Virus record (IMG/VR): IMGVR_UViG_3300021959_009510
Location: 1-22,542 of that record
Length of the DNA: 22,542 bases
Strand: one strand, 5' to 3'
Source of the DNA: a virus
Shown: one piece after another, positions 12,676 to 19,585 of the stretch
Layout: every line of letters starts with the position of its first letter
Position numbering within the stretch: position 1 is the first letter of the stretch
The notes under the pieces: model-generated
What the model was told of the DNA's origin: nothing
What the model saw: the letters and a program-made list of their open reading frames with translations, nothing else
The model's database searches: none
Translations under genes and position numbers: made by a program

Positions 12676-12858
12676 CTATTTATCAAAATCCGGATTAGTT
12701 AGATCATCTAGGGTGATTACGTGGGATTCTGGAAAAGTTTCTTTTCTATCCAGACTGGATTTGGTATCACGTTTTGGTATTATACGTGATTTATTACGAA
12801 TGGCTTTCTCGGCTTTTTTGATTTCGCGTCTGCGTACTCTATCCGATTTTTTAGCCAT
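12676..12858 (-). CDS. Small basic hypothetical protein on the minus strand
   Basis: The only credible minus-strand gene. It encodes 60 residues, MAKKSDRVRRREIKKAEKAI at the start, then a polar second half ending LTNPDFDK. GGAGAG lies 8 bases upstream of its ATG (12856-12858). The charge pattern and the ribosome binding site look real, whereas the overlapping + strand frame (12656-12925) is leucine-rich and lacks a ribosome binding site. It converges on clpP, with its stop 32 bases away, and diverges from bS21. A short GTGC/GCAC hairpin lies in the convergent gap. Function unknown; the basic half suggests nucleic-acid binding. Confidence 0.6.
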   Translation of the reverse strand: MAKKSDRVRRREIKKAEKAIRNKSRIIPKRDTKSSLDRKETFPESHVITLDDLTNPDFDK

Positions 12859-12892
12859 TGGTAACTCTCCATTAATAATACTTATCTTGCTA

Positions 12893-12921
12893 TTGACTTT
12901 ATGCACAAATAATGTTATATT
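12893..12921 (+). promoter_or_regulatory. Sigma70-like promoter for the bS21 gene
   Basis: TTGACT (12893-12898), 17 bp, TATATT (12916-12921), predicted start near 12928. The leader of about 36 bases carries GGAGGA before the GTG at 12964. Confidence 0.65.
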
Positions 12922-12963
12922 TTAGTAGTATTTGACTAAATTAAACATAACAATGGAGGAACT

Positions 12964-13161
12964 GTGAAAATAGAAGTCAGGAATAATAATGTTGAAAAAG
13001 CCTTACGTTTAATGAAACGTAAAATGAAAAAGGAAGGACTTTTTCAAGAACTAAAAGATAGACAGCACTATCAAAAACCTAGTGAAGTAAAAAGAGAAAC
13101 CGCAAAAAAAAGATTGATTAATCTTAAAAAAGCAGAAAAAATTAGAAAATTCAATAGTTAA
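12964..13161 (+). CDS. rpsU: Ribosomal protein bS21
   Basis: A 65-residue bS21. MKIEVRNNNVEKALRLMKRK, then KEGLFQELKDRQHYQKPS and a basic helical tail follow the family pattern V-x-x-N-x-x-x-x-A-L-R-x-x-K-R, with Y-x-K-P and basic end. bS21 sits at the 30S platform near the anti-Shine-Dalgarno region and affects mRNA selection. The start is GTG with a strong GGAGGA. Phage bS21 is known in marine phages, including from memory SAR11 phages, and is thought to replace the host subunit and bias translation. It is interesting here because many genes in the window lack a Shine-Dalgarno or are predicted to be leaderless. Confidence 0.93.
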   Translation: MKIEVRNNNVEKALRLMKRKMKKEGLFQELKDRQHYQKPSEVKRETAKKRLINLKKAEKIRKFNS

Positions 13162-13380
13162 ATGAACTGGTTACTTTGGACCGTACCCATTCATCGTAAA
13201 AGACATTATCTACTTATGTTGTGGCTGGTGTTATTTTTCTTACCAATATTGTTTAATATCAGATACAGTATGTTTGGATACCTTGTAAATCTATTATGGG
13301 CAGATTTTATATTGTATCACTTTTATGCAACTCAAGACAAAATCAACAATAAGGACAATGATGAAAACAACACACTTTGA
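13162..13380 (+). CDS. Small membrane protein
   Basis: A 72-residue protein with two hydrophobic helices at about residues 16-33 (HYLLMLWLVLFFLPILFN) and 37-55, with a short loop between them, and a hydrophilic tail (TQDKINNKDNDENNTL). The ATG directly follows the bS21 stop codon, so it may depend on reinitiation; no Shine-Dalgarno is visible. Two close helices and a charged tail are compatible with a holin-like or membrane-adaptor protein, but no specific family is recognised. Confidence 0.6.
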   Translation: MNWLLWTVPIHRKRHYLLMLWLVLFFLPILFNIRYSMFGYLVNLLWADFILYHFYATQDKINNKDNDENNTL

Positions 13381-13600
13381 CGATAAAATCACAATCAAAT
13401 GTTTAAAAAATGAAAAAATGATAGAAGCAGAAGTATTATCATTTAGAGAGAAAGAATTTTTAACAGCAGTGGTACAGAAAACTGCCAAAATTAATATGCA
13501 ATGGAATCCAAAAAAAAATCTGTACATCGGTCGACAGGTAGGACTGGAATTTGTTACAGAAGGTCCAGAAAAATTCATCACCGATAGCGGCAGAGGATAA
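13361..13600 (+). CDS. Small beta-rich hypothetical protein
   Basis: A 79-residue protein beginning MKTTHFDDKITIKCLKNEKM. Alternating hydrophobic residues (MIEAEVLSFREKEFLTAVVQK) suggest a small beta barrel, and the pattern is loosely similar to the protein at 352-639. The ATG at 13361 is 5 bases after AAGGA; the adjacent in-frame ATG at 13358 is possible but too close to it. It overlaps the membrane-protein gene by 20 bases. Function unknown. Confidence 0.65.
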   Translation: MKTTHFDDKITIKCLKNEKMIEAEVLSFREKEFLTAVVQKTAKINMQWNPKKNLYIGRQVGLEFVTEGPEKFITDSGRG

Positions 13601-13610
13601 AATACTACAT

Positions 13611-14633
13611 ATGAAAAATATTGGAATACTTGGTGCTGGCAAAATTGGTGGCACAATTTACAACTATCTTAAAACAACTGAACACAATGTCACTGTTGCT
13701 GATAAATTTGGCAATGACGAAGTACAAAAATTAGATGTGTTTAACAAGACAGAACTAGATGCATTTGTATCTAAACAAGACATCATAGTGTCAGCGGCTC
13801 CATATGATGCTAATCCATTAATAGCCGATTCATGCAACGAAAACAATGTTGCATATTTTGATTTAACAGAAGACACAGCAGTTACAGATCATATTAAAAC
13901 ACTTAACTCTGATGTGTTCATGATGCCACAATGCGGGTTTGCTCCCGGAGCCATTAACATTGTAGCCAGTAATTTAATGAAACAATTTTCAAGAGTTGAT
14001 AAAGTCAACATGAGAGGCGGAGCATTGCCTAAGTACCCAAACAATCAAATGAGTTATTATCTAACTTGGAGTACATCAGGATTGATCAACGAATACATCA
14101 ATGAGTGTGATGTGATTAGAAATGGTAAACACATCAAGACTCAGCCACTAGATGGATTGGAAACACTGTACATAGATGGTGACAGATATGATGCATTTAA
14201 CACTTCAGGTGGTGCGGCAAGCATGTGTGAAACTTTTCAAGATAAAGTAAAAACATTGGATTATAAAACAATCAGATATCCAGGACACCACAGTTCAATT
14301 AAGTTTTTGTTAGACGATTTAAATTTAAAACACAACAAAGAAAAATTTATCGATCTGTTTGATCAAGAAGTACCTTACACAACCTCAGATGTCATAGTGA
14401 TGTTTTGCAGTGTGGTGGGTATTAAGAACGGTACCTTACAAGAAGTAACCTACAGTAGAAAGATATATGGTGATAAAGACTTCAGTGCTATACAAAGAAC
14501 AACTGCTTCAGGAATGTGTGCGATTGTGATTGCTTACGCTGAAGGAAAACTAACAGGCAAAGGATTCCAACGTCAAGAAGATGTTCCTTTGGAAACTTTT
14601 TTAAGCAATAAATTTGGTAAACTTTATGAATAG
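13611..14633 (+). CDS. Saccharopine dehydrogenase / lysine 6-dehydrogenase-like enzyme
   Basis: A 340-residue oxidoreductase. The N-terminal Rossmann fold carries GAGKIGG (residues 8-14) for NAD(P), and an acidic residue follows the second strand (VTVADK). The second half contains CGFAPGAINIVAS and MRGGALPKYPNNQMSYYLTW, typical of the saccharopine dehydrogenase/lysine dehydrogenase family. Saccharopine dehydrogenase splits saccharopine into glutamate and 2-aminoadipate semialdehyde (AASA); lysine 6-dehydrogenase makes AASA directly from lysine. Either product is the substrate of the enzyme encoded next, supporting this assignment. I chose the ATG at 13611 because the Rossmann strand starts there. 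The gene's last bases overlap the next start. Confidence 0.82.
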   Translation: MKNIGILGAGKIGGTIYNYLKTTEHNVTVADKFGNDEVQKLDVFNKTELDAFVSKQDIIVSAAPYDANPLIADSCNENNVAYFDLTEDTAVTDHIKTLNSDVFMMPQCGFAPGAINIVASNLMKQFSRVDKVNMRGGALPKYPNNQMSYYLTWSTSGLINEYINECDVIRNGKHIKTQPLDGLETLYIDGDRYDAFNTSGGAASMCETFQDKVKTLDYKTIRYPGHHSSIKFLLDDLNLKHNKEKFIDLFDQEVPYTTSDVIVMFCSVVGIKNGTLQEVTYSRKIYGDKDFSAIQRTTASGMCAIVIAYAEGKLTGKGFQRQEDVPLETFLSNKFGKLYE

Positions 14634-16005
14634 ATCAGACTACGACATCACTATCACAAAAGCAAAAGCAATTCAAACACAGTGGCGCACAGTGCCAGCA
14701 CCTAAAAGAGGTGAATTGATTAGAGTGTTTGGCAATATCTTAAGACAAGACATTGAAAAGATTGGCACAGCCATCATGACAGACGCAAAAAAAATACACG
14801 CAGAAGCAATCGGCGAAGTTCAAGAAGCAATTGACATGTGTGATTTCGCTGTGGGACTGTCTAGACAGTTGTATGGATTGACCATACAGAGCGAAAGACC
14901 AGAACACAAATTACAAGAAGTTTACAATCCATTAGGAGTTGTAGGTGTGATCACAGCATTCAATTTTCCTTGTGCCGTTTGGGCATGGAATCATTGTTTA
15001 GCCATTGTGTGTGGAAACAGTGTGCTTTGGAAAGGTTCGCCCAAAGCAACTGAGGTAACAAAATGTTGTAAGTCAGCATGGGACAAAGCAGTGGATGAAT
15101 GTATGCCTGGCACAGATTACAAAGATTTGTTGCAATTGATTGACGGAGACAAAGAACAGGCAGAATGGATGGCAGATGATGGCAGAATAAATTTATTAAG
15201 TGCCACAGGTTCAACTGAAATGGGCAAAGCACTGGCACCTAGGGTGTCAGCAAGAATGGGCCGAGCATTATATGAATTGGGTGGAAACAATGGAATGATT
15301 GTGTCCAAACACGCCAACATAGATTTAGCAGTGAGAGGTATTGTGTTTGGTGCTGTTGGTACAGCAGGACAAAGATGCACCACCCTGAGAAGATTGATTG
15401 TGCAAGAATCTGTGTATGATGAATTGATGATAAAATTAAAACCAGCATATGAAAGTTTATCTGTGGGAGACAATTTCAAACCAGAAACACTGGTTGGTCC
15501 TCTGATCAATTCAGCATCTGTGGATAAAATGCAGTCAGCATTGAGCACAGCCAAATCAAAGGGCTACACTGTACACGGTGGAGATGTGATCGATGAAGCA
15601 CAATGTTTGGTGCGTCCAGCAATAGTGGAGGTGACAGAACAATGTGATTTGGTTAAGACCGAAACATTTGCTCCAATTCTTTATGTGATGAAGTATCAAG
15701 AGTTAGATCAAGCAATTGAAATTCACAACTCAGTTCCGCAAGGTTTAAGTTCGTGTATATTCACTGACAATGTTCAAGAAGCAGAAACATTTACATCAGC
15801 CACAGGTTCGGATTGTGGTATTGTTAACATCAATATTGGACCAAGTGGAGCAGAAATTGGCGGAGCATTTGGTGGTGAGAAAGACACAGGTGGTGGCAGA
15901 GAATCTGGATCCGATGCTTGGAAACAGTACATGAGAAGAAGCACAGTCACAATCAACTACGGTAAATCATTACCATTGGCACAAGGGATCACGTTCGGAG
16001 ATTAA
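14629..16005 (+). CDS. Aldehyde dehydrogenase of the antiquitin (ALDH7) type, AASA dehydrogenase
   Basis: A 458-residue aldehyde dehydrogenase. Motifs: AFNFP at 111-115 with N113, catalytic E217 in YELGGNN, and C251 in GTAGQRCTTLRRL. The C-terminal segment with GGGRESGSDAWKQYMRRST, then INYGKSLPLAQGI is the antiquitin signature of ALDH7A1 and bacterial AmaB-type enzymes. These oxidise AASA to 2-aminoadipate with NAD+. It is slightly shorter than the usual 500 or so residues, mostly at the N-terminus. The ATG at 14629 overlaps the previous gene's last codons, so the two are co-translated. Substrate assignment relies on motif and neighbour; both agree. Confidence 0.93.
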   Translation, partial: NRSDYDITITKAKAIQTQWRTVPAPKRGELIRVFGNILRQDIEKIGTAIMTDAKKIHAEAIGEVQEAIDMCDFAVGLSRQLYGLTIQSERPEHKLQEVYNPLGVVGVITAFNFPCAVWAWNHCLAIVCGNSVLWKGSPKATEVTKCCKSAWDKAVDECMPGTDYKDLLQLIDGDKEQAEWMADDGRINLLSATGSTEMGKALAPRVSARMGRALYELGGNNGMIVSKHANIDLAVRGIVFGAVGTAGQRCTTLRRLIVQESVYDELMIKLKPAYESLSVGDNFKPETLVGPLINSASVDKMQSALSTAKSKGYTVHGGDVIDEAQCLVRPAIVEVTEQCDLVKTETFAPILYVMKYQELDQAIEIHNSVPQGLSSCIFTDNVQEAETFTSATGSDCGIVNINIGPSGAEIGGAFGGEKDTGGGRESGSDAWKQYMRRSTVTINYGKSLPLAQGITFGD

Positions 16006-16006
16006 T

Positions 16007-16600
16007 ATGCTAAAGGGTTTTTACAGAGATCCTACATTAAAGTTTGATGTTGCCAAAATGCAGTCAGCACTCAAAGAAGTGGATTCAAGAGTTTCAAGAC
16101 AGTCGCCAATTGGGGAAAGAGATATCAATGCTATCTGTCTTACACAAATACCAAATGATCCAAATTCAATCACAGGTGGTAATGTGAGAGGACTGTATTG
16201 GACCAAACCAGACAGCACTTATCAAGAAGTTCAAAGAGAAAAACCTATTGACGAAGGCAAGTATTCTGAATTTGTCAAACTGTTTGAAGACACATATTTC
16301 AAAGAGATCTATGATGCCATTACCAAAAAGTATCGACTTGGTAGGATTAGGTTGCTTTGGAAACTGCCTCGTACCACTTTAAGTTGGCATAGAGATCCAG
16401 AGCCTAGACTGCATATACCAATTGTAACAAATTTTGGTGCCAGAATGTGTATCGATACAGATATTGTTCATATGCCTGCAGATGGCGGAGTATGGATCAC
16501 CGATAATACCCGATATCATAATGCTTTCAACGGCGGTGAAGAAGACAGAGTTCACTTGGTTGCCACAGTTTTAGACTGTGACATGAGCATATTTGAATAA
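16007..16600 (+). CDS. 2OG-Fe(II) oxygenase, aspartyl/asparaginyl hydroxylase-like
   Basis: A 197-residue cupin-type oxygenase. Candidate iron ligands are H128 and D130 (WHRD) and H171 in NTRYHNAFN, with R181 (EDRVHLVATV) for 2OG. The order WHRDPEPRLHIPIV, then GVWITDNTRYHNA is typical of aspartyl/asparaginyl beta-hydroxylase-like proteins. The substrate is unknown. The gene starts one base after the aldehyde dehydrogenase stop, so it may use an intermediate of the same pathway, or simply share the transcript. It is unrelated in close detail to the oxygenase at 8335-8955. Confidence 0.85.
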   Translation: MLKGFYRDPTLKFDVAKMQSALKEVDSRVSRQSPIGERDINAICLTQIPNDPNSITGGNVRGLYWTKPDSTYQEVQREKPIDEGKYSEFVKLFEDTYFKEIYDAITKKYRLGRIRLLWKLPRTTLSWHRDPEPRLHIPIVTNFGARMCIDTDIVHMPADGGVWITDNTRYHNAFNGGEEDRVHLVATVLDCDMSIFE

Positions 16601-16618
16601 TTTGGTAAACCTACATAA

Positions 16619-16647
16619 TTGACTTTATCCACAAAAGAATGTATATT
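16619..16647 (+). promoter_or_regulatory. Sigma70-like promoter before the HTH gene
   Basis: TTGACT (16619-16624), 17 bp, TATATT (16642-16647), predicted start near 16654, three bases before an ATG at 16657. Confidence 0.6.
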
Positions 16648-16734
16648 AGTGTTAATATGTTAAACATAATAAAAAATATGTTTTCAGATGTATCGAATAC
16701 CGAGCAGTTGGAAACAAACAAAGGAGTTAGTCGA

Positions 16735-16998
16735 ATGGCTAAGAAAAAAACTATGACTATACAAAAAAGAGTAGAGACTGCTTTACTAAACGGTGAAGCG
16801 TTATCATCAAATGCTATCAAAAATAGATTTGGTGCTGGTAACCCAGGTGCTGTAATTCAAGCATTAAGATTCAAAGGTTTACCTGTGTTCTTAAACACTA
16901 ACAAAAGAACTGGTGTTAAAGTATACAGAACAGGTAAAGCACCTAGATCAGTAGTAGGCTTAGGTTACAAAGCATTAGCAAAAGGTGTACAATTATAA
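16735..16998 (+). CDS. Small winged-helix-like DNA-binding protein
   Basis: An 87-residue basic protein. IQKRVETALLNGEALSSNAI followed by KNRFGAGNPGAVIQALRFKG reads as a helix-turn-helix with recognition helix around residues 34-47, then a wing (VFLNTN, VKVYRTG). It probably binds DNA or RNA and could regulate phage transcription. The ATG at 16735 has AAGGAG upstream, which supports it. A second in-frame ATG at 16657 lies at the predicted transcription start and would add 26 residues, so a leaderless longer form is possible. A strong terminator follows the stop. Single-gene transcript and tight terminator suggest high, separate expression. Confidence 0.7.
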   Translation: MAKKKTMTIQKRVETALLNGEALSSNAIKNRFGAGNPGAVIQALRFKGLPVFLNTNKRTGVKVYRTGKAPRSVVGLGYKALAKGVQL

Positions 16999-17020
16999 TT
17001 GTATAGTTTTTAACTAGATT

Positions 17021-17051
17021 AAAAAGGCGGCTTCGGTCGCCTTTTTTTTTT
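17021..17051 (+). terminator. Intrinsic terminator with UUCG loop
   Basis: AAAAAGGCGGC (17021-17031) pairs with GTCGCCTTTTT around a TTCG tetraloop, followed by ten T (17042-17051). The GC-rich core with a stable tetraloop and long T-run is the clearest rho-independent terminator in the window. Confidence 0.95.
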
Positions 17052-17061
17052 GGCTGTACTA

Positions 17062-17091
17062 TTGACAAACCATAAAGAATTATTATATAAT
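17062..17091 (+). promoter_or_regulatory. Consensus sigma70 promoter giving a leaderless start at 17097
   Basis: TTGACA (17062-17067), 18 bp, TATAAT (17086-17091): both hexamers are exact. The -10 box ends 5 bp before the ATG at 17097, leaving no leader. Confidence 0.8.
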
Positions 17092-17096
17092 ATAGT

Positions 17097-17357
17097 ATGA
17101 GCGAATTTAAACAAGGTATATTCAATTTACTAAAACGCCTAATAGGTGGCAGTTCGTTTATGCTGGCGGCAATATACACTGTGGGACACATCATCATTGC
17201 CATGATCTGTAACAATCTGATCACAGGTGCTAGATTTGATTTGGCGGCGGCGGATGCCATCATAGAACCCTTGATCAACGGTGTTTGGTTTTATCTGCTA
17301 CACAAATTGTATAGAAAATACACAGGCGATCCCAACGCCAAAGCATTCCGAGATTAA
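17097..17357 (+). CDS. DUF2061-like small membrane protein
   Basis: An 86-residue protein with two hydrophobic segments, about residues 20-40 (FMLAAIYTVGHIIIAMICNN) and 50-69. The layout, with TGARFDLAAADAIIEPLING followed by YLLHKLY, resembles the DUF2061 family (T-G-x-x-x-x-A then Y-x-x-H). The family has no established role. It is bounded by a terminator upstream and a promoter downstream, so it is a one-gene unit, with a consensus promoter predicted to make a leaderless mRNA. Confidence 0.7.
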   Translation: MSEFKQGIFNLLKRLIGGSSFMLAAIYTVGHIIIAMICNNLITGARFDLAAADAIIEPLINGVWFYLLHKLYRKYTGDPNAKAFRD

Positions 17358-17373
17358 AATATCCGCATAAACC

Positions 17374-17417
17374 TTGACATTTTTGGCAGTTGACATTTTC
17401 CAATAAGACAGTATAAT
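17374..17417 (+). promoter_or_regulatory. Sigma70 promoter with duplicated -35 box
   Basis: TTGACA at 17390-17395, 16 bp, TATAAT (17412-17417). A second TTGACA (17374-17379) followed by TTTTTGGCA lies 16 bp upstream, too far to use the same -10 box, and looks like a repeat of the -35 region or a regulator site. The leader is about 66 bases and carries GAGGA before the ATG at 17489. Confidence 0.75.
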
Positions 17418-17488
17418 ATTATTAGCGGTTCTAAAAAAACTGTGTAAATTAACCTTAGGCTGGATATGCCGACAACAGAGGATATAAG

Positions 17489-18616
17489 ATGAGTAAACAC
17501 GCAGATATTGTAAATGAACAATACAATCACAAAGAGAGTAATTTCGTATCTCTACAAACACGTATAACAGAAGCATTCAAACTGGCACCAAAGTTTGAAG
17601 CACAACTAGAAGCAGTTGTAGAAGAATTCAAAAGACGCAACAAAGACAATTGGTCATCATTCAAAGAGATGGAATTGGTACAGGCAATTCCTGTAGATTT
17701 TAGCAAAATATTAATTGATTCAACAATGCAACGTCCTGTTAATATGCGTCATGTGTTAAAGATCCTAAACTATTTCAGTCAAACCATGGTAATGCCTATA
17801 CAGGTGTATAAAGAAGGTGACAACTATATTGCATGGGACGGACAACATACCAGTATTGCACTTTTTCTTATTCTTACAAAAGTGTTTGGCGAGCGACAAG
17901 CAGGCACAATGATTCCTGTCAACATTTATCCAGTGAAACAAAAACTAGAAATTCGTAGGAACTTTATTTTGTTAAATGGTGATGCCAAAGAAAAATTAGA
18001 TTTTATCGATACATATCGTCAGATGGTGTACGGTGCTATCATTGATAACAGTGACGATCCAATTTGGCAAGACACTGCAAAAATTAATGATTTGCTCAAA
18101 GACGCAGGTCTATTTGCCACACACGAAAAGTTTGGTGATGACAGAGAGCCAGGTGCATTTACATTGTTGGCCGATACTATCATGACCAAGAAATTAGAAA
18201 AACGTAAAGATGTCGATGTTACTCGTATGTTTGCCAAGTATTGGGTTTATATAAACGAAGAACGTCCAGTGCAGGCAAAAGAGGCTAGGATGCTTTATGA
18301 ATACTTTGATGCTTGTTTTAAAGACGGCATTAAAATAGATGACAAATATCTTTTAGACTTTGCGTTGTTTTGTAAAGAATACTTTGAAGCCAATTGGAGT
18401 GAAACAGGATCGTTCTGGAGTAAAACAAAACTGTCATATGAAACTTGGTATAAAAAAGCCAACCCAGAAGAATTTGAGGAAAATGGAGTGAAAGGATTTA
18501 CAACAGAACCACGTTTTGGTATTCCATTTCTAATTGCCCAACTTAAAAAGAGTACCAAACTCAAGACACCCAAGTACAAACATCTTTATGCAGTTGATAA
18601 AAAGGATCTTTGGTAA
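17489..18616 (+). CDS. ParB/Srx-like domain protein
   Basis: A 375-residue protein. The N-terminal third includes QRPVNMRHVLKILNYF, then MPIQVYKEGDNYIAWDGQHT and SIAL, which match ParB-like/sulfiredoxin-fold nuclease domains: a conserved arginine and a D-G-x-H (DGQHT, 117-121). In other contexts the fold binds nucleotide and can act as a nuclease or CTPase. The remaining 240 residues are helical and not recognised. The stop overlaps the HNH gene start (TAATG). The pair suggests DNA processing, for example host-DNA degradation or defence between phages. Confidence 0.75.
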   Translation: MSKHADIVNEQYNHKESNFVSLQTRITEAFKLAPKFEAQLEAVVEEFKRRNKDNWSSFKEMELVQAIPVDFSKILIDSTMQRPVNMRHVLKILNYFSQTMVMPIQVYKEGDNYIAWDGQHTSIALFLILTKVFGERQAGTMIPVNIYPVKQKLEIRRNFILLNGDAKEKLDFIDTYRQMVYGAIIDNSDDPIWQDTAKINDLLKDAGLFATHEKFGDDREPGAFTLLADTIMTKKLEKRKDVDVTRMFAKYWVYINEERPVQAKEARMLYEYFDACFKDGIKIDDKYLLDFALFCKEYFEANWSETGSFWSKTKLSYETWYKKANPEEFEENGVKGFTTEPRFGIPFLIAQLKKSTKLKTPKYKHLYAVDKKDLW

Positions 18617-19074
18617 TGATTAGAAATGCAGATAAAGACAAGTTCAAAAGTTCTGCGGTATTGACAGAACAACAACTTAAAGGAAAAACTTGTATGTTGC
18701 AAGACTGTGACAACAAGTTGAGTATGTATGAAGGTCCTGGCAGTCAAGTATTGTGCAGAGAGCATCAATTGGAATGTGTAGAATATGGCGGTATGGGTAA
18801 GGCAGAACGACCACACACTTTCTACAGAGGTTGGGATTGTGTAAAATGTGGATATGATCCTAGAACAGACGAATTAAGATTTGGATACATTGATGATGAA
18901 TATCACAAGTTGAGAGCCATGCGTGGAGTGATGCATGGTGATCATATACACCTAAAAAGTCGAGGTGGAAACGACTCCAAAAGCAACATACAAACCCTGT
19001 GTGTTCTGTGTCATATGGCAAAAACCTATGGTGAAAAGGACTATTTAGGGCAAAAAAAGTTATCCACAGACTAG
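18616..19074 (+). CDS. HNH endonuclease
   Basis: A 152-residue HNH nuclease. The motif is MHGDHIHLKSRGGNDSKSNI, with D109-H110 the usual first pair, N119/N124 as the central asparagine, and H133 in LCVLCH. Zinc-binding pairs C75-x2-C78 and C129-x2-C132 frame the finger. A further cysteine cluster (C26, C31, C47, H50) may form a separate zinc knuckle for DNA binding. The start ATG at 18616 overlaps the ParB-like stop. It could be a homing-type or host-degrading nuclease; the paired ParB-like gene favours a two-protein system. Confidence 0.85.
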   Translation: MIRNADKDKFKSSAVLTEQQLKGKTCMLQDCDNKLSMYEGPGSQVLCREHQLECVEYGGMGKAERPHTFYRGWDCVKCGYDPRTDELRFGYIDDEYHKLRAMRGVMHGDHIHLKSRGGNDSKSNIQTLCVLCHMAKTYGEKDYLGQKKLSTD

Positions 19075-19114
19075 AAACCCGCATAAAATGGGACTTCTTT
19101 TAGATAACTTTTGG

Positions 19115-19144
19115 TTGACTTTTTGGTACGTCAGAATGTATAAT
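19115..19144 (+). promoter_or_regulatory. Sigma70-like promoter for 19181
   Basis: TTGACT (19115-19120), 18 bp, TATAAT (19139-19144), predicted start near 19150. The spacer begins TTTTGGTA. The leader contains AAGGCAACAAA, also present in the leader of the AAA+ gene. Confidence 0.7.
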
Positions 19145-19180
19145 AATATTATAACAAGGCAACAAACAGAGAGGCACAAA

Positions 19181-19585
19181 ATGGCATACGTAATATACAG
19201 AACAGACACAACAGAAATAGTAAGCGAAAAACAATATGCTTACTCAGGACAAATCCACAGAGAACTAGGACACGCAAAAGCATCTTTAACTAGAATTAAG
19301 AAGAAGTTTGCAGAAGGGTTTGCTAAAAGAGAACCATACTCAACTTTCAGATTTGAAGGTTTAGGTTTACACGAAAATGGTAAAACTGGTAGACAAGCAG
19401 AAGGTGAATTGACTGGTGAAATGGTTGAAATGAAGATTGTGGATTTGGACACTTACAGAAAGTCAATTGAAGCCACTGAAGTTGTTTACAGCATACACGA
19501 TGCAGATAGAAAAAATCCAATCAAGCAGTCAGTGAACACTCCACACTTTTTATCACCAAGTTCAGAAACATATTGGAGTATGTAA
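19181..19585 (+). CDS. Hypothetical protein
   Basis: A 134-residue hydrophilic protein beginning MAYVIYRTDTTEIVSEKQYA. The first half has a helix with lysines (ASLTRIKKKFAEGFAKRE), the second is acidic and ends with an S/T-rich tail. I recall proteins with this opening in T4-like marine phages but not their role. The ATG at 19181 is preceded by GAGAGG; frames upstream of it (to 19088) cover the promoter and are rejected. It overlaps the next gene's start as TAATG. Confidence 0.75.
   Translation: MAYVIYRTDTTEIVSEKQYAYSGQIHRELGHAKASLTRIKKKFAEGFAKREPYSTFRFEGLGLHENGKTGRQAEGELTGEMVEMKIVDLDTYRKSIEATEVVYSIHDADRKNPIKQSVNTPHFLSPSSETYWSM

Noticed and set aside
12656-12925. Plus-strand 89-residue protein
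   Set aside because: It is antisense to the better-supported minus-strand gene, runs over the bS21 promoter, and lacks a ribosome binding site.
15117-15554. Long minus-strand frame inside the aldehyde dehydrogenase gene
   Set aside because: It is antisense to a gene with full family motifs and has no ribosome binding site or recognisable domain.
19088-19180. Long N-terminal extension of the 19181 gene
   Set aside because: It would translate through the promoter; the downstream ATG has a ribosome binding site.
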